Assembly (NCBI RefSeq): GCF_008639165.1
Contig: NZ_CP029197.1
Location: 868,001-932,000, forward strand
From: Streptomyces venezuelae ATCC 10712
Lineage (GTDB): Bacteria; Actinomycetota; Actinomycetes; Streptomycetales; Streptomycetaceae
Direction: 5' to 3'
DNA: 64,000 nt
The position numbers were made by a program, and so were the translations under genes. This document shows, piece by piece, positions 8,724 to 17,308 of the stretch. Each line of letters starts with the position of its first letter. Position 1 is the stretch's first letter. Below the pieces are notes generated by a model. That model saw only the letters and a list, made by a program, of their open reading frames with translations, had not been told where the DNA came from and ran no database searches.

Positions 8724-11700
8724 GCGTCTTCGATCTGCCCCGGCTGTACTTCGGGGGAACGGCCGTGACGCGGCTTCCCACGGGGCCGCGCGGCGGCCTG
8801 GTGGACCTGGCGGGCAACACGGCCCTCAGGGGCGCCTCCCCCGGCCCCGGACAGTCCGGGCGCGTGGCCCCCTTCGGGGTGGACGGGCCCGCCGGGGAGT
8901 ACCACGAGCACCTCGCCGCGCACGGCGCGCGCGGCGAGCACTTCTCCGGGAACGGCCACTTCCTCTTCGACGCCCGGGTGACCGGTGTGCAGCGGGTCGA
9001 CGGGTCCGCCGTGGACACGGCGGACCCGGTGGTGGGCCGGGCCGTCGACCTGTGGGGGCACTACAACCCCTATCTGGGGACGACGGTGAACCGGGCCCGG
9101 GTCTTCGACGTCGACCCCGCGTCCGCGTGGACGACGACGGTGATGGGCGGGCAGTTCGCCTTCGGGCGGGAGGGACGTTCGCACGACGCCGGGTATCTGT
9201 GCGTGGGGGACGTGACCGGTTTCATGCCGCCCCGGTGGCACGGCTTCACGCCGGTGTGCCGGACGCTGCACCAGTTCGCGATCGAGGCCGGGGAGGCCCT
9301 GGAGTGGCCGGCCGGTTCGGCGGACTCCCCCGCCGTGCGGGCCCTGCGGGCGGCCGCCGAGGTCCGGGAGGGCGGCGGTCTGCTCGTCCAGTTCACCCTG
9401 GAGCGGCGGGTCACGGAGGGGGAGCCGGCCGCGCCGGACGCCCCCGGCGTGTGGCAGCTGCGGGGCACGGTCGCGCCCTGGCACCCTGACGAGCCGCGCA
9501 CCCATCCGGCGGGCCGGCTCCTCGTCCCGCACGGGCGGATCGGTGACGCGCGCGGGAACCCGTGCACCGTTCGGGTCTCCCCCGCCGGCGTGTCCTTCAA
9601 TTGGCCCTTCACAGAAGGGAACCGGCCCCCGGACGCGGGGCGGGAGCCCGGTGTCGTGGAGCTGCGGACCGCCCGCTCGGACCTGCTGGTCGCCGTCCTG
9701 CCCGACGGCGTGCCCGACGGCCCGTCCGGGGGCGGGACGGTGGTCTCCGTGCCGGCGGACTCGCCCGAGGCGGTGAGCCGGGCCGAGCAGGAGGGCCTGG
9801 TCCTGGTGCGGGCGGCGCACGGCACCGGGGCGGCCACGGTGCTGCTGCGGGAACGGGAGACCGTCGTGCTGACCGACGAGGCCTGTCTGATCCTGGAGCA
9901 CCCGGACGCCGAGCGGGGCGACGAGCACGCGGTCGAGGTCCCGGTGCGGACCTTCCTGCGGGGCCGCCCCGCGCCGCTCGACACCGTCGTCGTCCGCCAG
10001 TACCCCAATCCGCGTGCCCTGCCGCTGGATCCGGTCGCCTCGGCGCCGGAGGCCCGCTGCGGGGACGTGGAGGTGGTACGGCTCCGGGCGGGCCGGACCG
10101 CCGGGGAGAAGCCCGTGACGGACGGGACGGGGACGGCGGGGGCCTCCTGCCGGCTGGCCACGGACGGGCGCGGGCGCGGCTGGTTCACCGTCTCCGGGGC
10201 CCGGGCGGGAACGGCCCGTTTGCTCCTCGCCGCGCGGCCGGAGGAAGTGCCGCCCACCGATCCGGCGGCCCCCGGCTCGGCCGAGGCCTGCTACGACCAC
10301 GCCGACGCCCTGGACTTCTGGCCGTGGGCCGGCTCGGCGGCCGTCCGGGTGCTGCCCGACGACTGGGCGCTGGACGCCGTCCTCCAGCAGGACGTGACCT
10401 TCGAGCTGCTGCACCGCGAGGTGTTCGCGTACTACGAGCAGCTGTTCCCGTTCATGCGGGACGAGGTGTTCAGCCTGGAGGACCGCTGCAAGGTCGACAC
10501 GTACGCGAAGCTCATCTGGCAGATGTGCGATCCGGCGAACAAGGACAGGACGTACTACATGCCGCCGACCCGCGACCTGTCGCTGCCGAAGGCGCGGCTG
10601 CTCCTCAAGTACCTGCGTGCGCGGAGCGCGGCGACGGCCGTGCCACCGGCCGCCGTCCCCTCACCGGTCCGGTCGCAGCCCAGGATCACCACGCGGGCGC
10701 AGCTGCGGTCGGCGTTGTGGCAGGCGGTGGCGGTGGAGCTGGCCTCCTCGCTCCAGTACCTCTACGCCGGCTACTCGGTGCCCACCCACGGCACGGGCTT
10801 CGAGTACGTGCGCAGCGGGGTGTGGACACCGCGCCAGCTCCGGCTCGCCTGCGGGGACGGCGGCGAGACCCTGGCCAAGGGCGTCCGGGACAGCCTCTTC
10901 GACGTGGCCCGCGAGGAGATGATGCACTTCCTCGTCGTCAACAACATCCTGATGGCGATGGGAGAGTCCTTCCACGTCCCGGAGATCGACTTCGGGACGC
11001 CGGGCCGGCTGCCGCTGCCGCTGGACTTCGCCCTGGAGCCGCTGCACCTGGGAAGCCTCCAGCGGTTCATCGCCATCGAGCGGCCCGAGCGGCTCGCGGG
11101 CGGCACGGGCGGCGGGGACGGGCCCACCCCGTTCGGATCGCCGAGCGAGCTGTACGCGGGCATCCGGGAGGGCCTGACCCGGGTCCCCGACCTGTTCATG
11201 GTCGACCGGGGCCGGGGCGGCGGCGAGCACCACCTGTTCATCGGCGGCGCGGTCAACGCCGTCCATCCGGACTACCAGCTGGAGGTGGACGACCTGTCGA
11301 GCGCGCTGTTCGCCGTGGACTTCGTGACCGAGCAGGGCGAGGGCGGCGTCCTCGACATCGAGAAGGACGGCTCGGATTCCCACCACGACACCTTCGTCCG
11401 GCTCGCGGAACTGCTGATGACGGAGCGGGCCGACGGGCCGCACGGGGAGGGGACGCCGTGGCAGCCCGCGTACCCCTCGCTGCGCAATCCGACGCTCGAC
11501 CCCGGGCATCCGGGCCGGGCGGCGGTGAGCGATCCGCACGCACGCCAGGTGATGCGGCTGTTCAACCGCTGCTACTTCATGATGCTCCAGCTGATCGTCC
11601 AGCACTTCGGCGAGAGCCCCGACGCGAGCCTGCGCCGCTCGAAGCTGATGAACGCCGCGATCGACGTGATGACGGGGATGATGCGGCCGCTCGCCGAGCA

Positions 11701-11926
11701 GCTGATGCCCATGGAGTCGGGGTGGCGGGGCCGCACCGCGGGCCCCTCCTTCGAACTGGAGGAACCTCCGGCGTACATCGCGCGACCCGATGTGGCCCGG
11801 CGCGGGTTCGCGATGCGCTTCCGGCACCTCGCGGCGATGGCCCGGGAGTGCGAGGGCGTGCCGGAGCACGTGCCGGAACTGATGGCCTGGTACGCGGAGC
11901 GCTTCGCGCAGGAAGGGGGCAGGTGA
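8720..11926 (+). CDS. rebD: Chromopyrrolic acid synthase (RebD/StaD/VioB type)
   Basis: A 1,068-residue protein beginning VSVFDLPRLYFGGTA, the distinctive N-terminus of RebD/StaD. The C-terminal third holds the iminophenylpyruvate-dimer-synthase ferritin-like domain, with likely metal ligands in AVAVELASSLQYLYAGY (about residue 665) and AREEMMHFLVVNN (about 730). RebD/StaD are iron- and heme-containing enzymes that couple two indole-pyruvate imines to chromopyrrolic acid; VioB does the equivalent in violacein synthesis. Length fits the family (about 1,000-1,100). The GTG start overlaps the oxidase stop (GTGA), so translation is coupled. This gene is the most specific marker that the operon makes a tryptophan dimer. 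Confidence 0.93.
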   Translation: MSVFDLPRLYFGGTAVTRLPTGPRGGLVDLAGNTALRGASPGPGQSGRVAPFGVDGPAGEYHEHLAAHGARGEHFSGNGHFLFDARVTGVQRVDGSAVDTADPVVGRAVDLWGHYNPYLGTTVNRARVFDVDPASAWTTTVMGGQFAFGREGRSHDAGYLCVGDVTGFMPPRWHGFTPVCRTLHQFAIEAGEALEWPAGSADSPAVRALRAAAEVREGGGLLVQFTLERRVTEGEPAAPDAPGVWQLRGTVAPWHPDEPRTHPAGRLLVPHGRIGDARGNPCTVRVSPAGVSFNWPFTEGNRPPDAGREPGVVELRTARSDLLVAVLPDGVPDGPSGGGTVVSVPADSPEAVSRAEQEGLVLVRAAHGTGAATVLLRERETVVLTDEACLILEHPDAERGDEHAVEVPVRTFLRGRPAPLDTVVVRQYPNPRALPLDPVASAPEARCGDVEVVRLRAGRTAGEKPVTDGTGTAGASCRLATDGRGRGWFTVSGARAGTARLLLAARPEEVPPTDPAAPGSAEACYDHADALDFWPWAGSAAVRVLPDDWALDAVLQQDVTFELLHREVFAYYEQLFPFMRDEVFSLEDRCKVDTYAKLIWQMCDPANKDRTYYMPPTRDLSLPKARLLLKYLRARSAATAVPPAAVPSPVRSQPRITTRAQLRSALWQAVAVELASSLQYLYAGYSVPTHGTGFEYVRSGVWTPRQLRLACGDGGETLAKGVRDSLFDVAREEMMHFLVVNNILMAMGESFHVPEIDFGTPGRLPLPLDFALEPLHLGSLQRFIAIERPERLAGGTGGGDGPTPFGSPSELYAGIREGLTRVPDLFMVDRGRGGGEHHLFIGGAVNAVHPDYQLEVDDLSSALFAVDFVTEQGEGGVLDIEKDGSDSHHDTFVRLAELLMTERADGPHGEGTPWQPAYPSLRNPTLDPGHPGRAAVSDPHARQVMRLFNRCYFMMLQLIVQHFGESPDASLRRSKLMNAAIDVMTGMMRPLAEQLMPMESGWRGRTAGPSFELEEPPAYIARPDVARRGFAMRFRHLAAMARECEGVPEHVPELMAWYAERFAQEGGR

Positions 11927-11928
11927 CC

Positions 11929-13566
11929 ATGGAGACCGAGGTGCTGATCGTGGGCGGCGGGCCGGTCGGGCTCGCGCTCGCGCTCGATCTGGCCCACCGG
12001 GGTGTGGACTTCGTGCTCGCGGAGGCCGGGGACGGGCGGGTCACCCACCCCAAGGTGTCGACGATCGGCCCGCGCGCGATGGAGGCCTTCCGGCGCTGGG
12101 GGGTCGCGGACGCCATCCGGGGTGCGGGCTGGCCGGCCGACCACACCCTGGACGTGGCCTGGGTGACCGCCGTCGGCGGGCACGAGCTGCACCGGGTGCC
12201 GCTCGGGACGGCCGGTGGGCGGCCGCCGCTCCCGTACACGCCGGAACCCGAGGCGGTCTGCCCGCAGCACTGGCTGGCGCCGCTGCTCACCGAGCGCGTC
12301 GGCGTCCATCCGGCGGGTCCGGTGCGTCTGGGCACCCGGCTCCTCGGGTTCACCCGGCTCCCGGACCGGGTGAGCGCCGGGCTGGTGGACGGGGCGGGGG
12401 TACGGACGACGGTGCACGCCCGCTATCTGGTGGGCTGCGACGGGGTGTCGTCGCGGGTGCGGAAGGCCTGCGGCATCGACGCGCCCGAGCGGCACCGGAC
12501 CCGCGTCCTGCGCAACATCCTGTTCCGGGCGCCCGAGCTCGCGGAGCGCCTCGGTCCGCGCGCCGCCCTGGTCCACTTCGTGACCGAACCGGGCGGGCTC
12601 CGCTACCCCCTGCGGGCCATCGACGGCCGGGGCCTGTACCGGCTGACGTGTCCGGCCGGGCCCGCCGAAGCGGCGAAGTCCGTACGGCGGGCCGTGGCGC
12701 CGGACGTGCCGTTCGAGGTGCTGTCGGACACGACCTGGCACCTGACCCACCGGGTGGCCTCGCGCTACCGCGCCGGGCGGGTCCTCCTCGCCGGGGACGC
12801 GGCGCACACGCTGTCGCCCTCGGGCGGGTTCGGGCTCGCGACGGGAGTGGGGGACGCGGCGGACCTGGGGTGGAAGCTGGCCGCGGAGCTCGCGGGCTGG
12901 GCCGGACCCGGCCTCCTCGACTCCTATGAGAGCGAGCGGCGGCCGGTGGCCCTGCGGAGCCTGGAGGAGAGCCACCGCAATCTGCGCCGCACCCTCGACC
13001 GGCGGCTCTCCGGGGCGCTGTGCGACCCGACACCCGAGGGGGAGCGGGCGCGGGCCGCGCTCTCGCGGGAGATCGCGGAGTCGGACCCGGGCCGCGAATT
13101 CGACGCGCCCGACGCGCACTTCGCCCACCGGTACGCGTCGCCGGTCGTCGCGCCGGTCGCCGCGGACGAGAAGGCCGCGGAGCCGGGCCCGCCCGAGGGG
13201 CCCCGGGCCGAGCCGGCATGGAACCGGTCGGCAGTGCCGGGCGCCCGGGCCCCGCACGCGTGGCTGGCACCCGGGCGGTCGACCCTCGACCTCTTCGGCG
13301 GGGAGTTCGTGCTGCTCCGCGTCGGCGCCCGCGCCCCGCTGACGGACGGACTCGTACGGGCCTTCGGCGACCGCCGGGTGCCCCTGCGGGTGGAGCACTG
13401 CGACACCCCCGAGGTGACCCGGCGCTACGACCGCCCCCTGGTCCTCGTCCGCCCGGACGGCCACGTGGCCTGGCGGGGCCACACCGCACCGCCCGACCCG
13501 ACGCGGCTGGCGGACCTGGTCCGCGGGGCGGGCGCGACGGCGACCGGGTCGGGGGACGCGGGATGA
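11929..13566 (+). CDS. rebC: RebC/StaC-type FAD monooxygenase of indolocarbazole formation
   Basis: A 545-residue protein that aligns along its whole length with RebC as I remember it. It shows GGGPVG near residue 9, THPKVSTIGPRAMEAFRRWG, PEAVCPQHWLAPLL, the CDG motif at 170, AGDAAHTLSPSGGFG, and the C-terminal thioredoxin-like tail ending RPDGHVAWRG. RebC and StaC act with the P450 to steer the oxidised chromopyrrolic acid intermediate to arcyriaflavin (RebC) or K252c (StaC). At the two positions reported to switch the outcome it has Val215 (StaC-like; RebC has Phe216) and Arg238 (RebC-like; StaC has Asn). ATG 11929 has GGAAGGGGG about 9 nt upstream; GTG 11923 is an alternative that would overlap the previous stop. 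Confidence 0.92.
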   Translation: METEVLIVGGGPVGLALALDLAHRGVDFVLAEAGDGRVTHPKVSTIGPRAMEAFRRWGVADAIRGAGWPADHTLDVAWVTAVGGHELHRVPLGTAGGRPPLPYTPEPEAVCPQHWLAPLLTERVGVHPAGPVRLGTRLLGFTRLPDRVSAGLVDGAGVRTTVHARYLVGCDGVSSRVRKACGIDAPERHRTRVLRNILFRAPELAERLGPRAALVHFVTEPGGLRYPLRAIDGRGLYRLTCPAGPAEAAKSVRRAVAPDVPFEVLSDTTWHLTHRVASRYRAGRVLLAGDAAHTLSPSGGFGLATGVGDAADLGWKLAAELAGWAGPGLLDSYESERRPVALRSLEESHRNLRRTLDRRLSGALCDPTPEGERARAALSREIAESDPGREFDAPDAHFAHRYASPVVAPVAADEKAAEPGPPEGPRAEPAWNRSAVPGARAPHAWLAPGRSTLDLFGGEFVLLRVGARAPLTDGLVRAFGDRRVPLRVEHCDTPEVTRRYDRPLVLVRPDGHVAWRGHTAPPDPTRLADLVRGAGATATGSGDAG

Positions 13567-14810
13567 ACGGGGCGGGCGGGGTGGGGGTGTTCGATCCGGT
13601 GGGGCTCGACCTGGCCGACCCGTACCCGGTCTACCGGCGGTACCGGGAGGCCGGTTCGGTGCATCCGGGGCGGCCGACCGACCGGGCAGGGCCGACCACC
13701 TGGTACGTCTTCGGGTACGCGGAGGTCGCGCGGGTCCTCACGGACCGGGGCTTCGGCCGGGCGTCGCCGTCGGCGGCGAGCGCGGCGCCGATCCCCGAGG
13801 GATACGGGACGCTGCGCCGGATCGTCGAGAACTGGCTCGTCTTCCTGGACCCGCCCCGGCACACGCGGCTGCGCGCCCAGGTGGCCCCGCCGCTGAGCGC
13901 TCCGGCCGTACGGGCCTTGCGTCCCCGCGTACGGGAGATCGCGGAGGAACTCGTACGGCCCCTCGCGCGGCGGCCCGTGGTCGAACTGGTCGAGGGCTTC
14001 GCCGCCCCGTTCCCGCTGCTGGTCGTGGCGGGGCTGCTCGGGGTCGACCCCGGTCGGTGGCCGTGGTTCCGGGAGGAGGCGCTCGCCCTCCAGCGGTCCG
14101 GCGGGACCAGGGGCGACCGGTCGCCGGCCGCGCTCGCACGGGCCGACCGCGCGGCGGCGCACCTTGACGCGTACTTCCGGGCGGAGCTGGCGGCGCGCCG
14201 CTCGGAGGACCGGGGGGACCTGCTCTCGGCGCTGGCGGCGGCCGGCGCCGAGGACCCCTCGCTGGGGACGACCGCGCTGACGTCGACCTGCGTCCACCTC
14301 CTGACGGCCGGGCACGAGACGACGACGGGCCTGCTGGGCAAGGCGGTGCTCGCGCTGCTGGCGCGGCCGGAGGTGGCGGAGGAACTGCGCGCGGACCCGG
14401 GCCTGTTGCCGAACGCCGTGGACGAGTTCCTGCGCCACGACCCACCCGTGCAGATGGTCACGCGGTGGGCGCGGCGGGACGCGGAGCTCGCCGGCCGAGC
14501 GGTCCGCCGGGGCGACCGGGTCCAGCTGGTGCTGGGTTCGGCCCACCGCGACCCGGCCCGCTTCCCGGACCCCGACCGGCTGGACATCCGCCGGGACACC
14601 GGCCGGCACTGCGCGTTCGGTCTGGGCATCCACTACTGCGTGGGGGCGGCGCTGGCACGCGCGGAGGCGGAGATCGGCCTGGGGCTCCTGCTGGAACGGC
14701 TGCCGGCGCTCCGGACCGGCGCCCGTCCACGGGTGGAGGTGGAGTACGCCCCGGACTGGGTGTTCCACGGCCCGTCCCGCCTGACGCTGACCTCGCGGGA
14801 GCGTCCCTGA
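13563..14810 (+). CDS. rebP: Cytochrome P450 of the RebP/StaP type (chromopyrrolate aryl coupling)
   Basis: A 415-residue P450. DPYPVYRRYREAG at the N-terminus and VENWLVFLDPPRHT are shared with StaP. The I-helix AGHETTT (about 249), K-helix EFLR (about 287) and the heme loop FGLGIHYCVGAALAR with Cys359 are all intact. StaP (CYP245A1) forms the aryl-aryl bond of chromopyrrolic acid and triggers decarboxylation, giving the indolocarbazole core with RebC/StaC. The ATG overlaps the preceding stop by 4 bp (ATGA), so it is translationally coupled and the last gene of the operon. A small CCCC/GGGG hairpin follows the stop. Electron partners (ferredoxin, reductase) are not encoded nearby. Confidence 0.92.
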   Translation: MNGAGGVGVFDPVGLDLADPYPVYRRYREAGSVHPGRPTDRAGPTTWYVFGYAEVARVLTDRGFGRASPSAASAAPIPEGYGTLRRIVENWLVFLDPPRHTRLRAQVAPPLSAPAVRALRPRVREIAEELVRPLARRPVVELVEGFAAPFPLLVVAGLLGVDPGRWPWFREEALALQRSGGTRGDRSPAALARADRAAAHLDAYFRAELAARRSEDRGDLLSALAAAGAEDPSLGTTALTSTCVHLLTAGHETTTGLLGKAVLALLARPEVAEELRADPGLLPNAVDEFLRHDPPVQMVTRWARRDAELAGRAVRRGDRVQLVLGSAHRDPARFPDPDRLDIRRDTGRHCAFGLGIHYCVGAALARAEAEIGLGLLLERLPALRTGARPRVEVEYAPDWVFHGPSRLTLTSRERP

Positions 14811-14856
14811 CCCCCTGCTCGGGGAGGATTCCCGCACCCCCGGCGGTCACCGTGGC

Positions 14857-15204
14857 TCAGGGTGCCGGTTCCCGGGGCGGTGTGGTGTGGAGGGCCGCGA
14901 GGAGTTCCGTCTGGTTCGTCAGAACGCCGCAGAGGATCGTGCGGGCGGTCCGCAGCAGGTCGGCCACCTGGTGGCTCGTCAGTGCGTAGTAGACGGCCGT
15001 GCCCTCCCGTCGGGCGACGACCAGGTTCGCCCGGCGCAGGACGGCCAACTGCTGGGAAAGGTAGGCCGGTTCGACCCGAGTGTCGCGGAGCATCTCGGCG
15101 ACCCCGTGCTCCCGCTCGCTCAGCAGTTCCAGGACGCGGATGCGGACGGGGTGCCCCAGCGTCTTGAAGAACTCCGCCTTCAGTTGGTAGAGCGGCGCGC
15201 TCAT
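14857..15204 (-). CDS. ArsR/SmtB-family winged-helix regulator
   Basis: A 115-residue single-domain winged-helix protein: AEFFKTLGHPVRIRVLELLSE, then AEMLRDTRVEPAYLSQQLAV as recognition helix, and a wing VVARREGTAVYYALTS. The start at 15204 matches the family N-terminus; the upstream reading is Gly/Arg-rich junk. No CxC metal-binding motif is visible and only one cysteine (Cys near residue 94) is present, so metal sensing is doubtful and a redox or small-molecule cue is possible. It converges on the P450 gene with about 46 bp between, so it is not clearly part of that operon. Confidence 0.85.
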   Translation of the reverse strand: MSAPLYQLKAEFFKTLGHPVRIRVLELLSEREHGVAEMLRDTRVEPAYLSQQLAVLRRANLVVARREGTAVYYALTSHQVADLLRTARTILCGVLTNQTELLAALHTTPPREPAP

Positions 15205-15387
15205 CGCACCCACCCCGCGCGTCCCGTCGTCCCAGCCCTCAGCACCATGCCCCCATCCTCGCGCCTGCCGGGGCGGACGGCACAACCCGCGCCGCACTCA
15301 CCCGCGGCGCGACGGCCCGGCCCCGCCCGGAACCCCCTCGGACGGTACGGCAGTTGGACGGTCCGGCGGCCGGAATCCTCCGAAAGC

Positions 15388-15774
15388 TCAGGCGGTCGGC
15401 CACGCGTCGCTGCGCCAGGCCCGCTGCTCCGCGCCCGCGCCGCGGTGCGCGGCGAGCGCGGCGGCGAGGTCGGGGTGGACGGGCATCGGGGCGCCGTCGC
15501 CGCCCGGCACGAGGGAGCCGTCGGCGGGGATCGCGGCGAGTTCGAGGGTCCGGCCGGCGGACCGCAGCCGGAGGGCGGCCTCGGCCACGGCGAGCTGCCC
15601 GCCCGCCGACCAGCCCCGCAGCCGGGTCAGGTCGAGCACGACGGGTCCCGTGCCGCGCGCGACCGCCCATCCCACGGCCCCGGTGAACCGTCCCACGGCG
15701 TCGGCTCCGAGGAACCCGGCCAAGGACAGTACGCCCAGGTCCTGCTGGACGGTGTAGCGCCATTCGATGGTCAT
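15388..15774 (-). CDS. STAS-domain protein (anti-sigma factor antagonist-like)
   Basis: About 128 residues with a STAS-like core: a TIEWRYTVQQDLGVLSLAG strand region, GPVVLDLTRLRGWSAGGQLA, where a Ser/Ala-Gly replaces the usual D-S/T-x-G phosphorylation loop, and a C-terminal helix. Such proteins bind or release anti-sigma factors in stress regulation. The phosphorylation serine is not obvious: the loop reads WSAGG, so regulation by phosphorylation is uncertain. Start 15774 (MTIEW) is chosen; 15786 (MATR) is in frame but too close to AGAAGG. It is divergent from the oxidoreductase at 15935 across an AT-rich palindrome. Confidence 0.7.
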   Translation of the reverse strand: MTIEWRYTVQQDLGVLSLAGFLGADAVGRFTGAVGWAVARGTGPVVLDLTRLRGWSAGGQLAVAEAALRLRSAGRTLELAAIPADGSLVPGGDGAPMPVHPDLAAALAAHRGAGAEQRAWRSDAWPTA

Positions 15775-15823
15775 GCGGGTCGCCATCCTTCTCGCACGGG
15801 CACGGCCCGACCAGGATGTAGCG

Positions 15824-15843
15824 AATTGCAGAATTTTGCAATT
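15824..15843. promoter_or_regulatory. AT-rich inverted repeat, candidate operator
   Basis: AATTGCA (15824-15830) and TGCAATT (15837-15843) form a perfect 7-bp inverted repeat with a 6-nt spacer (GAATTT). It is one of the most AT-rich spots in the window and sits in the 160-bp divergent region between the STAS gene and the oxidoreductase gene, 92 bp before the latter. This is the size and symmetry of a dimeric winged-helix or TetR-type operator. No regulator is encoded next to it except the ArsR protein about 600 bp away. Confidence 0.5.
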
Positions 15844-15934
15844 ATCCGATCGCGTGGGCAGGAACAAACCGGCGGACCGAGGAGCTGCAACGAGCAACCG
15901 CTGCACACAGCAGGAACGGACAGAAGGAAGCACC

Positions 15935-16594
15935 ATGAAGATCGGCATCATCGGCGCCGGCAACATCGGCGGCAATCTGACCCGTCGCCTCGCCGCCCTC
16001 GGTCACGACGTGTCCGTGGCCAACTCCCGGGGCCCCGAGACGCTCGCGGCGCTGGCCGAGGAGACGGGCGCCACCGCGGTCGCGGCAACCGAGGCGGCGC
16101 GCGGCGCCGAGGTCGTCGTCGTCACCGTCCCGCTCAAGAACGTCCCGGACCTTCCGGCGGGTGTCCTCGACGGCGCCGCCGACGGCTTCGTCGTGATCGA
16201 CACCAACAACTACTACCCCCAGCGGGACGGCCGGATCGCCGCCATCGAGGACGACGGTCTCACCGAGAGCCGCTGGACCGAGGGCCACCTCGGCCACCCG
16301 GTGGTCAAGGCCTTCAACGGCACGTACGCGCAGGACATCCTGGACCGACCGCTGCCCGCCGGCGACCCCGGCCAGCTCGCGCTGCCCGTCGCGGGCGACG
16401 ACGACGCGGCCAAGCGGAAGGTGCGTGCCCTCATCGACGAACTGGGCTTCGACACGGTGGACGCGGGCGGGATCGACGAGTCCTGGCGCCAGCAGCCCGG
16501 CACGCCCGTCTACGGCCTCCGGGAAGGCGTGGAGGCCGTGACGAAGGCCCTCGCCGAGGCCTCCCCCGAGCGTCCGGCGGACTTCAGGGGCTGA
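15935..16594 (+). CDS. NADPH-dependent F420 reductase-like / NAD(P)-binding oxidoreductase
   Basis: A 219-residue Rossmann protein starting MKIGIIGAGNIGGNLTRRLA, with SRGPETL after the second strand (the Arg favours NADPH) and VVVTVPLKNVPDLP. A C-terminal part with WRQQPGTPVYG resembles the NADPH:F420 oxidoreductase family and YrrF/NpdG-like 'NADPH-dependent F420 reductase' proteins; true F420 use cannot be told from sequence alone. The ATG at 15935 has GAAGGAAG about 5 nt upstream. Its 3' end overlaps the convergent isochorismatase-like gene by 11 bp. The AT-rich palindrome upstream suggests inducible expression. Confidence 0.8.
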   Translation: MKIGIIGAGNIGGNLTRRLAALGHDVSVANSRGPETLAALAEETGATAVAATEAARGAEVVVVTVPLKNVPDLPAGVLDGAADGFVVIDTNNYYPQRDGRIAAIEDDGLTESRWTEGHLGHPVVKAFNGTYAQDILDRPLPAGDPGQLALPVAGDDDAAKRKVRALIDELGFDTVDAGGIDESWRQQPGTPVYGLREGVEAVTKALAEASPERPADFRG

Positions 16595-17252
16595 GCCACC
16601 GCTCCCCGGCGGGCTTCGTGAACGTCACGTCGGCCGCCCGTACGGTGACCTCCGCGTCGCTCCCGAGGGCGTACGCCGCGACCCGGGAGACCACCGCCGC
16701 CGGAACGGCCTCGCTGACGCCGGGCACGGCCGGGACGTCCTGGGTCGCGTGGGCGTCGTGCGGGACGACCACCCGGTAGCCGCGCGCCAGCGCCGTACGG
16801 GCCGTCGCGTGGACGCACATCTCCGACATCACACCGCAGACGGCGACCGCCCGGACTCCCGCGTCCGCGAGGACCACGCCCAGCGCGGTCTCCTCGAAGC
16901 CGTCGTCGTACGGTTTGCGGATCACCGTCTCCCTGGGGCCGGGCTCGACGGGGTGGTGCAACTCCCAGCCCGGCGTGTGGGGTTCGTCCTCCGCGCCGGG
17001 CGGTCCGTCGTTCTGCAGGTGGACGACGAGCGCCCCGTCCCGGCGCGCCCGCGCGATCAGGTCCGTCGTCCGGTCCACCAGCCGCTCGGCGGCGGGCACG
17101 GCCCCGTCCCCGGTGACGAACGCGGACTGCACGTCCACGACGATCAGCGCGTCGACGGGAGGGGCGGGCGGGGCGGTCGCGCCGTGCGGCGCGGTCTCGG
17201 CGGACGAGGTGGTCACGGCGTGCGGGGCGGTCTCGGTGCGCGGGCTGCTCAT
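16584..17252 (-). CDS. Isochorismatase-family cysteine hydrolase
   Basis: A 222-residue alpha/beta hydrolase of the isochorismatase/nicotinamidase type. The catalytic Asp sits in ALIVVDVQSAF, the Lys in ETVIRKPYDDGF and the Cys in GVMSEMCVHATARTAL, so the triad is complete. Family members hydrolyse isochorismate, nicotinamide, ureidoacrylate or related amides; the substrate here is not predictable. An extra N-terminal segment of about 35 residues, rich in Thr, Ala and Pro, precedes the domain. Start 17252 (MSSPRTE) is the first ATG near the domain. Confidence 0.85.
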   Translation of the reverse strand: MSSPRTETAPHAVTTSSAETAPHGATAPPAPPVDALIVVDVQSAFVTGDGAVPAAERLVDRTTDLIARARRDGALVVHLQNDGPPGAEDEPHTPGWELHHPVEPGPRETVIRKPYDDGFEETALGVVLADAGVRAVAVCGVMSEMCVHATARTALARGYRVVVPHDAHATQDVPAVPGVSEAVPAAVVSRVAAYALGSDAEVTVRAADVTFTKPAGERWLSP

Positions 17253-17308
17253 CCGGACATCATCGTTCTCGCACGCCCCCGCCGCCACGGAATTCGGCCC
17301 GCCGGCCG

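Noticed and set aside
7850..13566. Two very long plus-strand frames overlapping the dimer operon
   Set aside because: Their Arg/Gly/Pro-rich parts are out-of-frame readings of the CPA synthase and its neighbours; only the segments coinciding with family-like proteins are real.
14857..15204. Metal-sensing call for the ArsR-family protein
   Set aside because: The canonical CxC or other metal-ligand motifs are not visible.
16584..17252. Siderophore or phenazine isochorismatase
   Set aside because: No isochorismate or NRPS genes nearby, and the siderophore locus here is for uptake only; kept as a family-level call.
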